This document shows positions 1 through 9,296 of a stretch of DNA of 46,499 bases, piece by piece. Positions within the stretch are counted from its first letter, which is position 1. Each line of letters begins with the position of its first letter. The notes under the pieces were generated by a model. It made no database searches, was not told where the DNA came from, and worked only from the letters and a program-made list of their open reading frames with translations. This stretch comes from Akkermansia muciniphila (lineage in GTDB: Bacteria > Verrucomicrobiota > Kiritimatiellia > RFP12 > UBA1067). The position numbers and the translations under genes are program-made. The stretch covers positions 1-46,499 of the forward strand of contig CAMBQV010000003.1 in assembly GCA_945870145.1 (NCBI GenBank), read 5' to 3'.

Positions 1-35
1 TGTCGCTGTCGTGATACACTGCCTTTCCTTTTTAA

Positions 36-112
36 GGGCCTATAGCTCAGTCGGTCAGAGCGGAGGACTCATAATCCTTTGGTCGCAGGTTCGAGTCCTG
101 CTGGGCCCACCA
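36..112 (+). tRNA. tRNA with CAT anticodon (tRNA-Ile2 lysidine type or elongator tRNA-Met)
   Basis: Cloverleaf readable: acceptor GGGCCTA/TGGGCCC, anticodon loop CTCATAA, T-arm GCAGGTTCGAGTCCTGC, encoded CCA end. CAT alone does not separate Ile2 from Met. Confidence 0.93.
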
Positions 113-264
113 GCCTTCGCCCTTTTTCGGCGAAGCGAAATATATGAAAAACGAGCTTGATTCTGATGGAGCAGGTTAGTAGAATACCGCGCCATTTCTG
201 GGGATAGTGGGCTAGTTCCGTTAAATGTAACATAGGAACGCCCATCAAAAAAGCGAGGAATAGC

Positions 265-1074
265 ATGATGCGGGACTTTTTACGTATACCATCGGAGTCT
301 TTATTTATTGCAATCTATGGTTGTTTGCTGATGGGGTTTTTGGGGCTACCGGCGTTTTGTCAAGAGCTCACAGGGAGAACGCCCCGTGATCTAATCGTGA
401 CGTTCGCAACCCAAGGCATTGATCGTTATGCCGATGAAAAGCCTGTGTGTGATGGTGAGAAGTATGCCTTGGTCTATGCGAAGAAAAAGTCACTGTTTGC
501 AGGATTTATGACCAATGGCCAGCTTGTCGATCCGACGAACAATGTGCTCGTCTATTGTGAAGGACGTGCAAAAGATGGGCAGTGCCCTCAAACGCAGGTG
601 GTGACTAACGACAGCGAGGCAGATCCAAGCGGCACGCTATATGTGGTCTTGCTTGATACGCGTGCACCAGATGGGTCTGTAGGAGGAGACAATCTGGTTC
701 TCGGTTATGCTATTGCCGGCCAAGCCAAGAGCTTTCCCAGCGGGAATCTTGGATCGGGCAACGGGATTGTCCCAGGTAATCGTCCCGATGGCTCTACACA
801 AATCGATGAAAAATCCCAGCTCCCTCCAAATATTCTCACGCCCATCATTACCGCTATTCATGTTGCGGATGGCGTGGCGCATATTTATTTTAAAAATTCG
901 AGCGCTGATGTCTATTATGCCCTTTCCCAAAAGAAAAACGGCAAAGACTGGATAAATTCTTCTTTTAATACCTATCGCAAGGGAGGCTCAAAGCCACAGG
1001 ACGAAGTTTCATTGAGTGTTCTTGCAGACGAAGATTCCAAAATTTTTAAAGTGATTGTGCCGAATCTCAAATAG
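265..1074 (+). CDS. hypothetical secreted protein
   Basis: 269 aa ORF with hydrophobic N-terminal signal-like segment; no recognised domain. Confidence 0.6.
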   Translation: MMRDFLRIPSESLFIAIYGCLLMGFLGLPAFCQELTGRTPRDLIVTFATQGIDRYADEKPVCDGEKYALVYAKKKSLFAGFMTNGQLVDPTNNVLVYCEGRAKDGQCPQTQVVTNDSEADPSGTLYVVLLDTRAPDGSVGGDNLVLGYAIAGQAKSFPSGNLGSGNGIVPGNRPDGSTQIDEKSQLPPNILTPIITAIHVADGVAHIYFKNSSADVYYALSQKKNGKDWINSSFNTYRKGGSKPQDEVSLSVLADEDSKIFKVIVPNLK

Positions 1075-1150
1075 CCTCCGTAACGTATCAATCATTGAAC
1101 ACAACAGTCGGTTGTAGTATGATCATCACCTTTAGCAAAGGAGATCGAGC

Positions 1151-2335
1151 ATGCCTCCGACCAGTGACCGTACACGCCATTTCACCGAATCCGTGATCCG
1201 CCGTATGACGCGCGTGGCTAATGCGTGCGGTGCGGTGAACCTCTCGCAGGGCTTTCCTGACTTTGATCCGCCGCCGGAGCTTCTGGCCGCTGGAGAACGC
1301 GCAGGGCGTCAGGGTCCTCATCAGTATGCCGTCACCTGGGGCGCGGCGAACTTTCGCCAGGCCTTCGCCCGTAAGCAGTCGCGCTTCATGGGTATTCCGG
1401 TGGACGCCGATGCGAACGTGGTCGTCACCTGCGGCAGTACTGAGGCGATGATGGCCGCGATGATGACAGCCTGCAATCCCGGGGACAAGGTCGTCATCTT
1501 TTCGCCCTTCTATGAAAATTATACAGCAGACACTGTGTTGACTGGGGCCATACCCGTCTATGTGCCGCTGCGTCCGCCCCATTTCGATTTCGATCCGGCT
1601 GAACTGCGTGCGGCCTTTGAAACCCATCGTCCCAAGGCGCTGATCCTTTGCAATCCGTCCAACCCTTCTGGTAAGGTCTTCACACGCACGGAGCTGGAGT
1701 TGATTGCGAGCCTCGCACAGGAGTTCGATTCCTTTGTCATCATGGACGAAGTCTATGAGCACATTGTCTATGCGCCCCATATCCATACCTACATGGCATC
1801 GCTACCAGGCATGTTTGACCGTACCATCTCGTGCAGTTCGCTCTCAAAGACCTACTCCATCACAGGCTGGCGCCTGGGCACTGTCGTGGCAGCGCCTGCC
1901 ATGATCGAGGTCGTACGGAAGGTACATGATTTTCTCACGGTCGGCGCGGCAGCGCCCTTGCAGGAGGCTGCGGTCACGGCACTGGAGTTCCCGGATAGCT
2001 ACTATCAGGAGCTCGCCGCAAAATATACCGCTATGCGCGATATTTTTACAGGCTGGCTGGAGCGCGCCGGATTAAACTTCACCCGTCCGCAGGGAGCCTA
2101 CTATGTCATGGTCGACGCCAGCGAGTTTGGCGTGACAGATGATGTGGCCTTCTGCGAGTGGATGGCCCGCGAAGTGGGTGTGGCCGCGGTACCGGGGTCC
2201 AGCTTCTTCCGAGAACCTGTCCGGCATCTGGTCCGCTTCCATTTCGCCAAGCGTGCCGAAACCCTGAACAAAGCTGGCGAACGGTTGCTGCGTTTGAGGG
2301 AACGTGTAGCAGTCGGCAGGTGCAGTTGGCAGTAG
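1151..2335 (+). CDS. PLP-dependent class I/II aminotransferase
   Basis: Motifs NLSQGFPDF, CNPSNPSGKVF, MDEVYEH and SSLSKTYSITGWRLG (PLP lysine) of fold-type I aminotransferases. Confidence 0.93.
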   Translation: MPPTSDRTRHFTESVIRRMTRVANACGAVNLSQGFPDFDPPPELLAAGERAGRQGPHQYAVTWGAANFRQAFARKQSRFMGIPVDADANVVVTCGSTEAMMAAMMTACNPGDKVVIFSPFYENYTADTVLTGAIPVYVPLRPPHFDFDPAELRAAFETHRPKALILCNPSNPSGKVFTRTELELIASLAQEFDSFVIMDEVYEHIVYAPHIHTYMASLPGMFDRTISCSSLSKTYSITGWRLGTVVAAPAMIEVVRKVHDFLTVGAAAPLQEAAVTALEFPDSYYQELAAKYTAMRDIFTGWLERAGLNFTRPQGAYYVMVDASEFGVTDDVAFCEWMAREVGVAAVPGSSFFREPVRHLVRFHFAKRAETLNKAGERLLRLRERVAVGRCSWQ

Positions 2336-2346
2336 CAGTAGTTTTT

Positions 2347-2373
2347 TTAACACGGAGACACGGGGACACAGAG
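2347..2373. repeat. dispersed motif AACACGGAGRCAC...
   Basis: aacacggagacacggggacacagagga here; the reverse complement of 40174..40203 reads taacttttcaacacggaggcacaaagacgaag. Confidence 0.5.
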
Positions 2374-2418
2374 GATGTGATAAGCTTGGAGTGCGGCTGT
2401 CCTGATGTCACGTGCTGC

Positions 2419-2446
2419 AAGTCCCATGTCCAAAGTCCCAGGTCCT
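2419..2446. repeat. degenerate heptamer array (NNGTCCN x4)
   Basis: AAGTCCC ATGTCCA AAGTCCC AGGTCCT, strict 7-nt period. Confidence 0.7.
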
Positions 2447-2492
2447 CTTTCGACAAAGCTCGCGACAAAGTTTTTCCTGAACCCCCTGGCGC

Positions 2493-2516
2493 GGCGTAGC
2501 TTTAGCGAAGCCGGCT
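2493..2516. repeat. palindromic dispersed repeat GGCGTAGCTTTAGCGAAGCCGGCT
   Basis: 23/24 identical to 32361..32384. Confidence 0.75.
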
Positions 2517-2546
2517 GACCCCTGGAGTTATTCACAAGGAGCCCAT

Positions 2547-3524
2547 ATGAGCACAAAAGATACACCCGCACCTTCCCCCAAGATTCCGATTGGCGTCTCC
2601 TCTTGCCTTCTCGGTGAGAAGGTCCGCTTTGATGGCGGGCACAAACATGACCCCTACCTCACAGAGACGCTGGCACCCTATTTTGAGTATGTGTCGGTCT
2701 GTCCGGAGGTCGGCTGCGGACTCTCCATCCCGCGCGAAGCCATGCACCTCGAGGGGACCCCTGAAGCGCCGCGCCTCGTCAGTATCAAGAGCGGAACTGA
2801 TTACACGGAGCAGATGCAACGCTATTGCGAAAAGACGGTTGAAGAGCTCCGCGGCAAGAACCTGCATGGGTTCATCTTTAAAGCCAAATCGCCTTCGTCA
2901 GGTCTCTTTCATGTGAAACTCTATACCTCGGATGGCAACCCGAAGACCCAGCATACCTCCGGACTCTTTGCGCGCGCCTTTACGCAGGCCTTTCCGACCC
3001 TCCCGTGCGAGGAGGAGGGACGCCTGAATGATGCGGTACTACGTGAGAATTTTATTGAGCGTGTCTTTGCCCTCAAACGCTTCCGTGACGAGGTCGTGGC
3101 AACTCCTTCAGTCGCCGGACTCCAAAACTTTCATGCCCGTTCAAAATATTTGCTGATGGCCCACTCGCCCGAAGGCGCGCAGGAACTAGGACCACTCGTG
3201 GCAGGGACCAGACCCGAAAACCTCACTGAACGCGTTGCTGCTTATGAGAAGGGTTATCTGAGCACCATGGCCGTCCATGCCACGATCGGCCGCCACGTGA
3301 ATGTCCTGCAGCACATGCAAGGCTACTTCTCGGAACACCTCACACCTGCTGAGCGGGTCGAGCTAGGCAAAATCATTGATGAATACGCGCACGAAGAGGT
3401 GCCGTTAATTGTGCCGATGACGATCTTCCGCCACTTTATTGCGCTCTATCAGATTCCGTACCTGATGCAGCAGCACTATCTCTATCCGCATCCCTCGGAA
3501 CTCAAGTTGCGTAATCACGCTTAG
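2547..3524 (+). CDS. DUF523 + DUF1722 domain protein (YbgA-like)
   Basis: N-term IPIGVSSCLLGEKVRFDGGHK...CPEVGCGLSIPREAMHL (DUF523) and C-term YLLMAHSPE...FIALYQIPYLMQQHYLYPHP (DUF1722). Confidence 0.88.
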   Translation: MSTKDTPAPSPKIPIGVSSCLLGEKVRFDGGHKHDPYLTETLAPYFEYVSVCPEVGCGLSIPREAMHLEGTPEAPRLVSIKSGTDYTEQMQRYCEKTVEELRGKNLHGFIFKAKSPSSGLFHVKLYTSDGNPKTQHTSGLFARAFTQAFPTLPCEEEGRLNDAVLRENFIERVFALKRFRDEVVATPSVAGLQNFHARSKYLLMAHSPEGAQELGPLVAGTRPENLTERVAAYEKGYLSTMAVHATIGRHVNVLQHMQGYFSEHLTPAERVELGKIIDEYAHEEVPLIVPMTIFRHFIALYQIPYLMQQHYLYPHPSELKLRNHA

Positions 3525-3532
3525 GCAAGGTG

Positions 3533-3554
3533 GCGCAGACATTTCTGTCTGCGC
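3533..3554. repeat. REP-like hairpin GCGCAGACA-TTTC-TGTCTGCGC
   Basis: Perfect 9-bp stem with tetraloop; same stem as the second hairpin at 42283..42304. Confidence 0.75.
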
Positions 3555-3677
3555 GTGACGACGAAACATCGCGCCCCGCGTTTTCTTCCTAACATGTTTA
3601 TCGTGCACGGTTGACGAATATAGAAGCAGGTCAGGTCCTATGCAAGAAAGCGATCTTTTATATTTCTGCTTTACAAA

Positions 3678-3699
3678 ACTGTATCCTACATGATACAGT
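3678..3699. promoter_or_regulatory. candidate autoregulatory operator of the downstream TA module
   Basis: ACTGTATC-CTACAT-GATACAGT, perfect 8-bp arms, 6 bp before the toxin start codon. Confidence 0.55.
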
Positions 3700-3705
3700 C
3701 ACTTC

Positions 3706-3996
3706 ATGATTCAAACATACGAAACACAGGAATATGCTTCGTGGTTTTCACATCTTCGAGATCGCATGTCTAAAATGCGGATTTTGACGAGAATTCGTCG
3801 ACTGAGTATTGGAAACTTTGGCGATGTCAAACCAGTAGGCGAAGGTGTTTCTGAAATGAGGATTCATTGTGGGCCTGGGTATCGAATCTATTTCATTCAG
3901 CGAAATAAAGATGTTGTGATTTTGTTGGCAGGTGGCGAGAAAAGTAGCCAGACAAACGATATAAAGAAAGCTATTGCGCTTTCGAAAGTCTATTAG
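3706..3996 (+). CDS. RelE/ParE-superfamily addiction module killer protein
   Basis: LRDRMSKMRILTRIRRLSIGNFGDVKPVGEGVSEMRIHCGPGYRIYF...LLAGGEKSSQTNDIKKA is typical of the HI1419-type/Gp49-like killer family. Confidence 0.9.
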   Translation: MIQTYETQEYASWFSHLRDRMSKMRILTRIRRLSIGNFGDVKPVGEGVSEMRIHCGPGYRIYFIQRNKDVVILLAGGEKSSQTNDIKKAIALSKVY

Positions 3997-4009
3997 GAGT
4001 TATTATTTT

Positions 4010-4294
4010 ATGAAAGCAAAACTCAAAAAGTGGGATGCCGCTGAGCATCTGAAAACGAAAGAAGATATGGCGGCTTATATGGCCTGCGCCCTTGAAGAGG
4101 GTGATCCTGCTTTGATTGCCGCTGTTCTGGGGGATATTACTCGAGCGCAGGGAATGTCAAAAATTGCAAAAAAAACAGGCTTGGGACGAGAGAGCCTTTA
4201 CAAGACGCTTTCTATTGATGGGAATCCCGCCCTCGCAACAATATTGAAAGTGTTGGATGCACTTGGACTTAAGCTACAAGCTGTTCCAGTATAA
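4010..4294 (+). CDS. addiction module antidote protein (HTH antitoxin)
   Basis: Start reassigned to ATG 4010 with upstream TAGGAGT; MKAKLKKWDAAEHLKTKEDMAAYM...GMSKIAKKTGLGRESLYKTLS...LKVLDALGLKL. Confidence 0.9.
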   Translation: MKAKLKKWDAAEHLKTKEDMAAYMACALEEGDPALIAAVLGDITRAQGMSKIAKKTGLGRESLYKTLSIDGNPALATILKVLDALGLKLQAVPV

Positions 4295-4369
4295 TAGGGC
4301 ATCATGAGCTCAAGGCCAGGCACCCCTTATCATGGCGTAAAAGACTATCGTTATTATAAGGGATTTTAA

Positions 4370-4441
4370 ATGCCCAACTCATTGCTTTTTGATGCCATCG
4401 TGATTGGCGCAAGACCCGCTGGTAGAAACTCCCCTTCATGA
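4370..4441 (+). pseudogene. truncated 5' remnant of a FAD/NAD(P)-dependent oxidoreductase
   Basis: Reads MPNSLLFDAIVIGARPAGRNSPS*, matching the N-terminal dinucleotide-binding motif (FDxIVIGAGPAG) and then stopping. Confidence 0.5.
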
Positions 4442-5155
4442 CTCGCTTCGAGTCTTAATCTTTTCCTGGGGTGGCAGGGAACGGGGATCGCTCGCAATGA
4501 GCCAGACACACCGGGCGAGCGCTTTGCCGCCCTTGTACACTGGAACGCGGAAGAGGCGGAAGTGGAGATTTTCCTGTTTGAGCCGACGCTCAAAAGCGTT
4601 ATCGATCGCGCCCGACCAGACAGCCAGGCAACCCTTGGCGTGCAAGGCGCGCATGCAGGCTTGCAGTCCCTGTCGACTGTAGAGACGGTCATTGCCAGCC
4701 GCGGTCAAGGCCTCAGGACCGTTATCGACATCAAGCATGATCGTATCAAAGGCGTGCTCGGACTGCTGAATCAGGCTCATCACATCACAGACCTTGAGCA
4801 CCACGCGCGGATCGCGCAACGGATGATTGTTGAGTTCGCCGAGAAAATCGCGATTCCATTGAACAACATCCGGGAGCAATTCGCTCACCACTACGGTTGC
4901 GCCGGGCTGAAGCAGGTCAAGAGTCTGACGCAAGGTGTAGCCCATCCCGAGCCCGCCAATCAACACCGTGGGGTTTTGTCGTTCCAGAATGCGTGCACAT
5001 CCCAAACGCGCCAACTCTAACTCCGACTCATGCGCACGACTGGTCATCAATTCCTGACAACCCACCTTCATGGAAAAATCTGCATCATGCTGAACCAACG
5101 TGAGTATTTCGCCATCAGGCGTCTTCGTTGTTGCGATCTTTAAAGTCGGTTTCAT
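4436..5155 (-). CDS. spermidine-synthase-like SAM-dependent methyltransferase fold protein
   Basis: VLIGGLGMGYTLRQTL, VVVSELLPDVVQWNRDFLG, DTIMLDVDNGPEAL, LYSRQGL: spermidine synthase-like motifs. Confidence 0.82.
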   Translation of the reverse strand: MKPTLKIATTKTPDGEILTLVQHDADFSMKVGCQELMTSRAHESELELARLGCARILERQNPTVLIGGLGMGYTLRQTLDLLQPGATVVVSELLPDVVQWNRDFLGELNNHPLRDPRVVLKVCDVMSLIQQSEHAFDTIMLDVDNGPEALTAAGNDRLYSRQGLQACMRALHAKGCLAVWSGAIDNAFERRLKQENLHFRLFRVPVYKGGKALARCVWLIASDPRSLPPQEKIKTRSES

Positions 5156-5156
5156 A

Positions 5157-5888
5157 TTAGGCGGGTGGAACGCCAGCCTCTGTTTCCTCTTGCGTCTTAA
5201 TCTTTGAGACGCCCCACATGGCGAGGGGAAGCAGGATGGCTGTGGCCAAGAGATAGGGATGATGACAGGTTTCGCCTGGCTTCAGAAGATTGTCAAGCGC
5301 ATCGTGCAAGCCAATCATGCCGAAAGCTGCAAAACAGAGCGCAGCCACCCATTTAACGGCCTTTTCAGGAATATGCTTGTGCAGGACAATGCCAACGACA
5401 ATCCCAAAGGCATCCGCGATCATCATACCCGTTGTCGTTCCCATCCAGACGGGGATGATTTGCTGACACTTGGCCACAAAACCCGCGCCTTCGATCTTGA
5501 CGGCCTCATTTGCGGCAAGGGAGATGGTCATCAGTTGGGTCTTGTCGCCCATTTCAGCAATAAAGAAGGCGACGGCAACTGTCCAGAAGGGAGAGCTCCC
5601 CTGACGCTTCTCTTCGCCGTGAAGGGCATCGCCTCGGATGGTCCAGAGGGCAAAGAGAATAAAGGAAGCCGCAGCCGCCAGCTTGATCCAGTCGATTGGA
5701 ATAAAATGTGTGACCACATTGCCTAAGGCAACCGCGAGCAGATGATTGAGAAGCGTTGCCGCGAGCACCGCCCAGAGCACGGTCTGCCAACGGAAACGCG
5801 TTGCGAACGCCATCGCCAACAGCTGGGTCTTGTCGCCCATCTCCGCTAAGACCACAGCCACTGTTGCAATGATAAACGCGCTTAACAT
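5157..5888 (-). CDS. TMEM165/GDT1 (UPF0016) family membrane transporter
   Basis: Two copies of the signature E-x-G-D-K-T (AEMGDKTQLLAMAF and AEMGDKTQLMTISL). Confidence 0.95.
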   Translation of the reverse strand: MLSAFIIATVAVVLAEMGDKTQLLAMAFATRFRWQTVLWAVLAATLLNHLLAVALGNVVTHFIPIDWIKLAAAASFILFALWTIRGDALHGEEKRQGSSPFWTVAVAFFIAEMGDKTQLMTISLAANEAVKIEGAGFVAKCQQIIPVWMGTTTGMMIADAFGIVVGIVLHKHIPEKAVKWVAALCFAAFGMIGLHDALDNLLKPGETCHHPYLLATAILLPLAMWGVSKIKTQEETEAGVPPA

Positions 5889-5892
5889 GAGG

Positions 5893-7248
5893 TTAGTTGA
5901 AAATGGATAAAATAACGCCGGCGGCGACGACGGAACCGATCTGTCCTGCGAGATTCGCGCCCAGAGCGTGCATCAACAGGAAGTTATGCGGATCAGCCTC
6001 AAGGCCCAGGCGGTTGGAGACACGCGCAGCCATCGGAAAGGCGCTGACGCCAGCCGAACCGATCAGGGGGTTGATCGGATCATTCTTCAAAAAGAGATTC
6101 ATGAACTTCGCAAACAAGACTCCGCCCGCCGTGCCAAGGGAGAAGGCGAGAAGTCCAAGAACGATGATGCCGAGCGTGGTGGGTTGCACAAACTTGTCCG
6201 CCTCCATCTGCATGCCGACGCCCAAGCCGAGGAAGATCGTCGCCAGATTCATCAACTCATTCTGCAAGGTCTTGGAGATGCGTTCGATTGCGCCAGACTC
6301 CTTGATAAAGTTACCAAAGGCGAAACAGCCCATGAGCGGAAGAGCCGTCGGCAACAAGAGCACGCAGAGGCCGACGAGCAAGAGCGGGAAGAGTGTCTTT
6401 TCAAGCTGGCTGACCTCACGGACCTGACGCATCCGGATGAGACGCTCCTTCTTCGTGGTCAAAAGTTTCATGATCGGCGGCTGGATCACAGGAACCAAGG
6501 CCATATACGAATACGCGGCGACCGCGATCGAGCCCATCATCTCAGGCGCATATTTAGAGGCGACAATAATCGAGGTCGGTCCATCCGCACCACCGATGAT
6601 AGCGATCGAGCAGGCCTGCTTGAGGGTGAAGTCAAAGCCCGGGATGAAGTTCAGGGCTGCCACGCCGAGCAGAGTGCCAAAGACACCGAACTGCGCCGCG
6701 GCACCGAGAATAGCGGTTCGCGGCGCGGCCAACAGGGGACCGAAATCGCAGAGCGATCCAATACCCATAAAGATGATGAGCGGGAGCACTTCATTCTTGA
6801 TGCCGTTATCATAAATGAGCGTAAGAAAGCCGTGCGCACTGCCCATTTCGCCCAGCGGAACATTGACGAAGAGCGTGCTAAAGCCGATGGGGACCAGGAG
6901 CAGCGGCTCGAAATCTTTGGCCACACCGAGATAGAGCAACAGGAAGCCCACCAACACCATGATGATCTGGCGCCAGTGTCCGCCAAAAGTCATATCATAG
7001 ACCCCTGTTGAGCGGAGAATGCTCTGGAGACAACCCGAGACGGAAATATTATTTTCCGTGGCAGCGGGTTGGCTGGTTACGGACTGTACGACCGCTGTGA
7101 CGCCCTCAGCGTGCGTCCCTTGCGCCACAAGGGGCGTCGCGGGGAAGAGCAGGGAGAGTACAGCCACGACAGCCAATGTCAAGAGCACGGGCCGCAGGTT
7201 CCGGCGCTGACAAAGGGTTGAAAGAGTAGAGATAAGGGTTCGAAACAT
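5893..7248 (-). CDS. oadB: sodium-translocating decarboxylase beta subunit
   Basis: Motifs [45 protein letters not shown]; start placed at ATG 7248 (GGAG upstream) rather than TTG 7260. Confidence 0.93.
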   Translation of the reverse strand: MFRTLISTLSTLCQRRNLRPVLLTLAVVAVLSLLFPATPLVAQGTHAEGVTAVVQSVTSQPAATENNISVSGCLQSILRSTGVYDMTFGGHWRQIIMVLVGFLLLYLGVAKDFEPLLLVPIGFSTLFVNVPLGEMGSAHGFLTLIYDNGIKNEVLPLIIFMGIGSLCDFGPLLAAPRTAILGAAAQFGVFGTLLGVAALNFIPGFDFTLKQACSIAIIGGADGPTSIIVASKYAPEMMGSIAVAAYSYMALVPVIQPPIMKLLTTKKERLIRMRQVREVSQLEKTLFPLLLVGLCVLLLPTALPLMGCFAFGNFIKESGAIERISKTLQNELMNLATIFLGLGVGMQMEADKFVQPTTLGIIVLGLLAFSLGTAGGVLFAKFMNLFLKNDPINPLIGSAGVSAFPMAARVSNRLGLEADPHNFLLMHALGANLAGQIGSVVAAGVILSIFN

Positions 7249-7260
7249 GATTAACTCCAA

Positions 7261-9054
7261 TTAGACGATTTCAGCGAGAACATCACCTGCCTTGACAGTG
7301 TTGCCTTCCTTGGCAACGAAACGGACGGTCCCCGCTTGAGGGGTTTTAATCGCCATCTCCATCTTCAACGCTTCCATGGTGCAGATGGGCTGATCCTTCT
7401 CGACCCGCGTCCCCTCGGGAACAGAGAGCGAAAGAATCTTGCCGGGCATCGGTGCAAGCACCTTCGCGGCCGTGGCATTAGCCGGGGTGGCGGCGGCGGC
7501 AGTTCCTGCCGTTGCGGGTGAATGGACCTTCGAAACATTGATCTTGAAGGGACTGCCATTCACATGCAGATGGACATTGCCATCCGCATCCGAGAGACGG
7601 CTGACCTGATGTTCGACGCCATCCACCATCACCAGGTAATGCTTATGCTCTTTGTCTGCGGCTGGAGCGGCGACTTCTGCCTTGGGAGCTTCGATCTTGA
7701 CCGGACCATTCGGACGCGTCTTGAAGAATCCAAGCGCGACCTGCGGGAACATCGCGTAGGTCAGGACATCCTCGCGCGTCACGGTGGCAACGCCCATCTT
7801 CTGGCGCAGCTCCTCTTCAAGCTTATGAAATTCATTCGGGATCAGGTCGGCCGGACGGCAGGTGACGGCCTCCTTGATATTCAGTTCCTTCAAGGCGCGC
7901 GCCACGAGATCGGCGTTCGGCTTGGCAGGTGTCTTGCCATAGTTGCCGGCGAGGAGGTTCTTGGACTCATTGCTGAGCTGTGCATAACGTCCGAAGAGAA
8001 CATTCAAGACCGCCTGCGTTCCCGTGATCTGGCTGGTAGGGGTGACAAGCGGGGGATATCCGAAGTCCTTCTGGACGATGGAAATCTCTTCTAATACCGC
8101 ATCCAGCTTATCCAGTGCGTTCTGCTCTTTCAACTGGCTTTCGAGATTCGAGAGCATGCCACCAGGGACTTGGGCAACCAGAATGCGCGGATCAGCGCCC
8201 ACGAAGGAGGATTCAAAAGCTTTGTATTTTTTGCGGACCTCGCGGAAGTAGGCGGAAACTTCGACCAGTGATTTCAGATCGAGGCCGGTATCATATTCGG
8301 TGCCCGCCAGGATCTCAATGAGCGTCTCGGTCGGCGAGTGGCTGGTGCCCATCGCCATAGAGGCGATCGCGGTATCAATACCGTCAGCACCTGCTTCAAT
8401 CGCCTTGACCAGCGTGGCCACGGACATTCCAGTGGTGGCATGGGAGTGAATCTGGATCGGCAGATCAACGGCCTTCTTCAACGCCTTCACAAGTGTGTAG
8501 GCATCGTAGGGCTTGAGCAGTCCGGCCATGTCCTTGATGCAGATCGAATCAGCGCCCATGGTTTGAAGCTCGCGCGCCAAAGAGACAAAGGAGTCAATGG
8601 AATGAACAGGGCTGGTCGCATAGCTCAAGGTCGCTTGAGCATGCTTACCTGCCTTTTTGACCGCCTTGAAGGAGGTCTGCATGTTCCGCGCATCATTCAA
8701 CGCATCAAAGACACGGAAGACATCCACGCCATTGGCGGCGGCGCGTTCGACAAAGGCTTCCACTACGTCGTCGCCATAGTGACGGTAACCCAGCAGGTTT
8801 TGTCCACGCAGGAGCATCTGCATGGGCGTATTGGGCATCGCGGCCTTGAGGGCGCGGATACGCTCCCACGGATCTTCATTCAGGAAACGAATACAGGAAT
8901 CAAAGGTGGCGCCGCCCCAGGTCTCCAGGGACCAGAAGCCCGCGCGGTCCATGGGCTTTGCGACGGGAAGCATATCCGATGTGAGCATACGGGTTGCGAA
9001 GAGCGACTGATGCGCATCGCGGAGGGTGAGGTCAGTGATTTTTATTTTTGCCAT
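7261..9054 (-). CDS. oadA: oxaloacetate decarboxylase alpha / pyruvate carboxylase B-type subunit with biotinyl domain
   Basis: LTLRDAHQSLFATRM, SLETWGGATFDSCIRFL, IHSHATTGMS; C-terminal MEALKMEM biotinyl motif; adjacent to beta and gamma genes. Confidence 0.95.
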   Translation of the reverse strand: MAKIKITDLTLRDAHQSLFATRMLTSDMLPVAKPMDRAGFWSLETWGGATFDSCIRFLNEDPWERIRALKAAMPNTPMQMLLRGQNLLGYRHYGDDVVEAFVERAAANGVDVFRVFDALNDARNMQTSFKAVKKAGKHAQATLSYATSPVHSIDSFVSLARELQTMGADSICIKDMAGLLKPYDAYTLVKALKKAVDLPIQIHSHATTGMSVATLVKAIEAGADGIDTAIASMAMGTSHSPTETLIEILAGTEYDTGLDLKSLVEVSAYFREVRKKYKAFESSFVGADPRILVAQVPGGMLSNLESQLKEQNALDKLDAVLEEISIVQKDFGYPPLVTPTSQITGTQAVLNVLFGRYAQLSNESKNLLAGNYGKTPAKPNADLVARALKELNIKEAVTCRPADLIPNEFHKLEEELRQKMGVATVTREDVLTYAMFPQVALGFFKTRPNGPVKIEAPKAEVAAPAADKEHKHYLVMVDGVEHQVSRLSDADGNVHLHVNGSPFKINVSKVHSPATAGTAAAATPANATAAKVLAPMPGKILSLSVPEGTRVEKDQPICTMEALKMEMAIKTPQAGTVRFVAKEGNTVKAGDVLAEIV

Positions 9055-9068
9055 AACGAGGGCTCCTT

Positions 9069-9296
9069 TTACTTTTTCTCGGTGAAGGTGTGGGTGGCGA
9101 CAGCGATGGCCGCGGCAACACGTCTGCGATGAACACCGTCATCGGCTGTCGCAGCGCTAGCCTTAGCCAACTTCGCCTCATACTGACGGACGAAATAAGC
9201 GATGACGTTCATGCACTGGATGACCACGAAAAGAAAGAAAAACACCAGCGACATACCCACCACCATGATGGTAAAAGTCTCTCTGAAAAGCTCCAT
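9069..9296 (-). CDS. oadG: sodium pump decarboxylase gamma subunit (OadG family)
   Basis: Short single-TM protein MELFRETFTIMVVGMSLVFFFLFVVIQCMNVIAYF directly upstream of oadA; start chosen at internal ATG. Confidence 0.82.
   Translation of the reverse strand: MELFRETFTIMVVGMSLVFFFLFVVIQCMNVIAYFVRQYEAKLAKASAATADDGVHRRRVAAAIAVATHTFTEKK

Noticed and set aside
69-266. 65-aa ORF antisense to tRNA end and leader of the first CDS
   Set aside because: Overlaps the tRNA gene; the VGPAGLEPATKGL-type tail is the usual artefact of translating across a tRNA 3' end.
5968-7011. 347-aa plus-strand ORF opposite oadB
   Set aside because: Highly charged, low-complexity translation ([18 protein letters not shown]...), fully antisense to a well-supported gene; shadow ORF.
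7261-9054. Classical biosynthetic pyruvate carboxylase subunit B
   Set aside because: Domain content alone could fit, but adjacent oadB and oadG support a sodium-pump decarboxylase.
8338-9132. 264-aa plus-strand ORF opposite oadA
   Set aside because: Antisense to a conserved biotin-dependent carboxyltransferase gene; no recognisable motifs.
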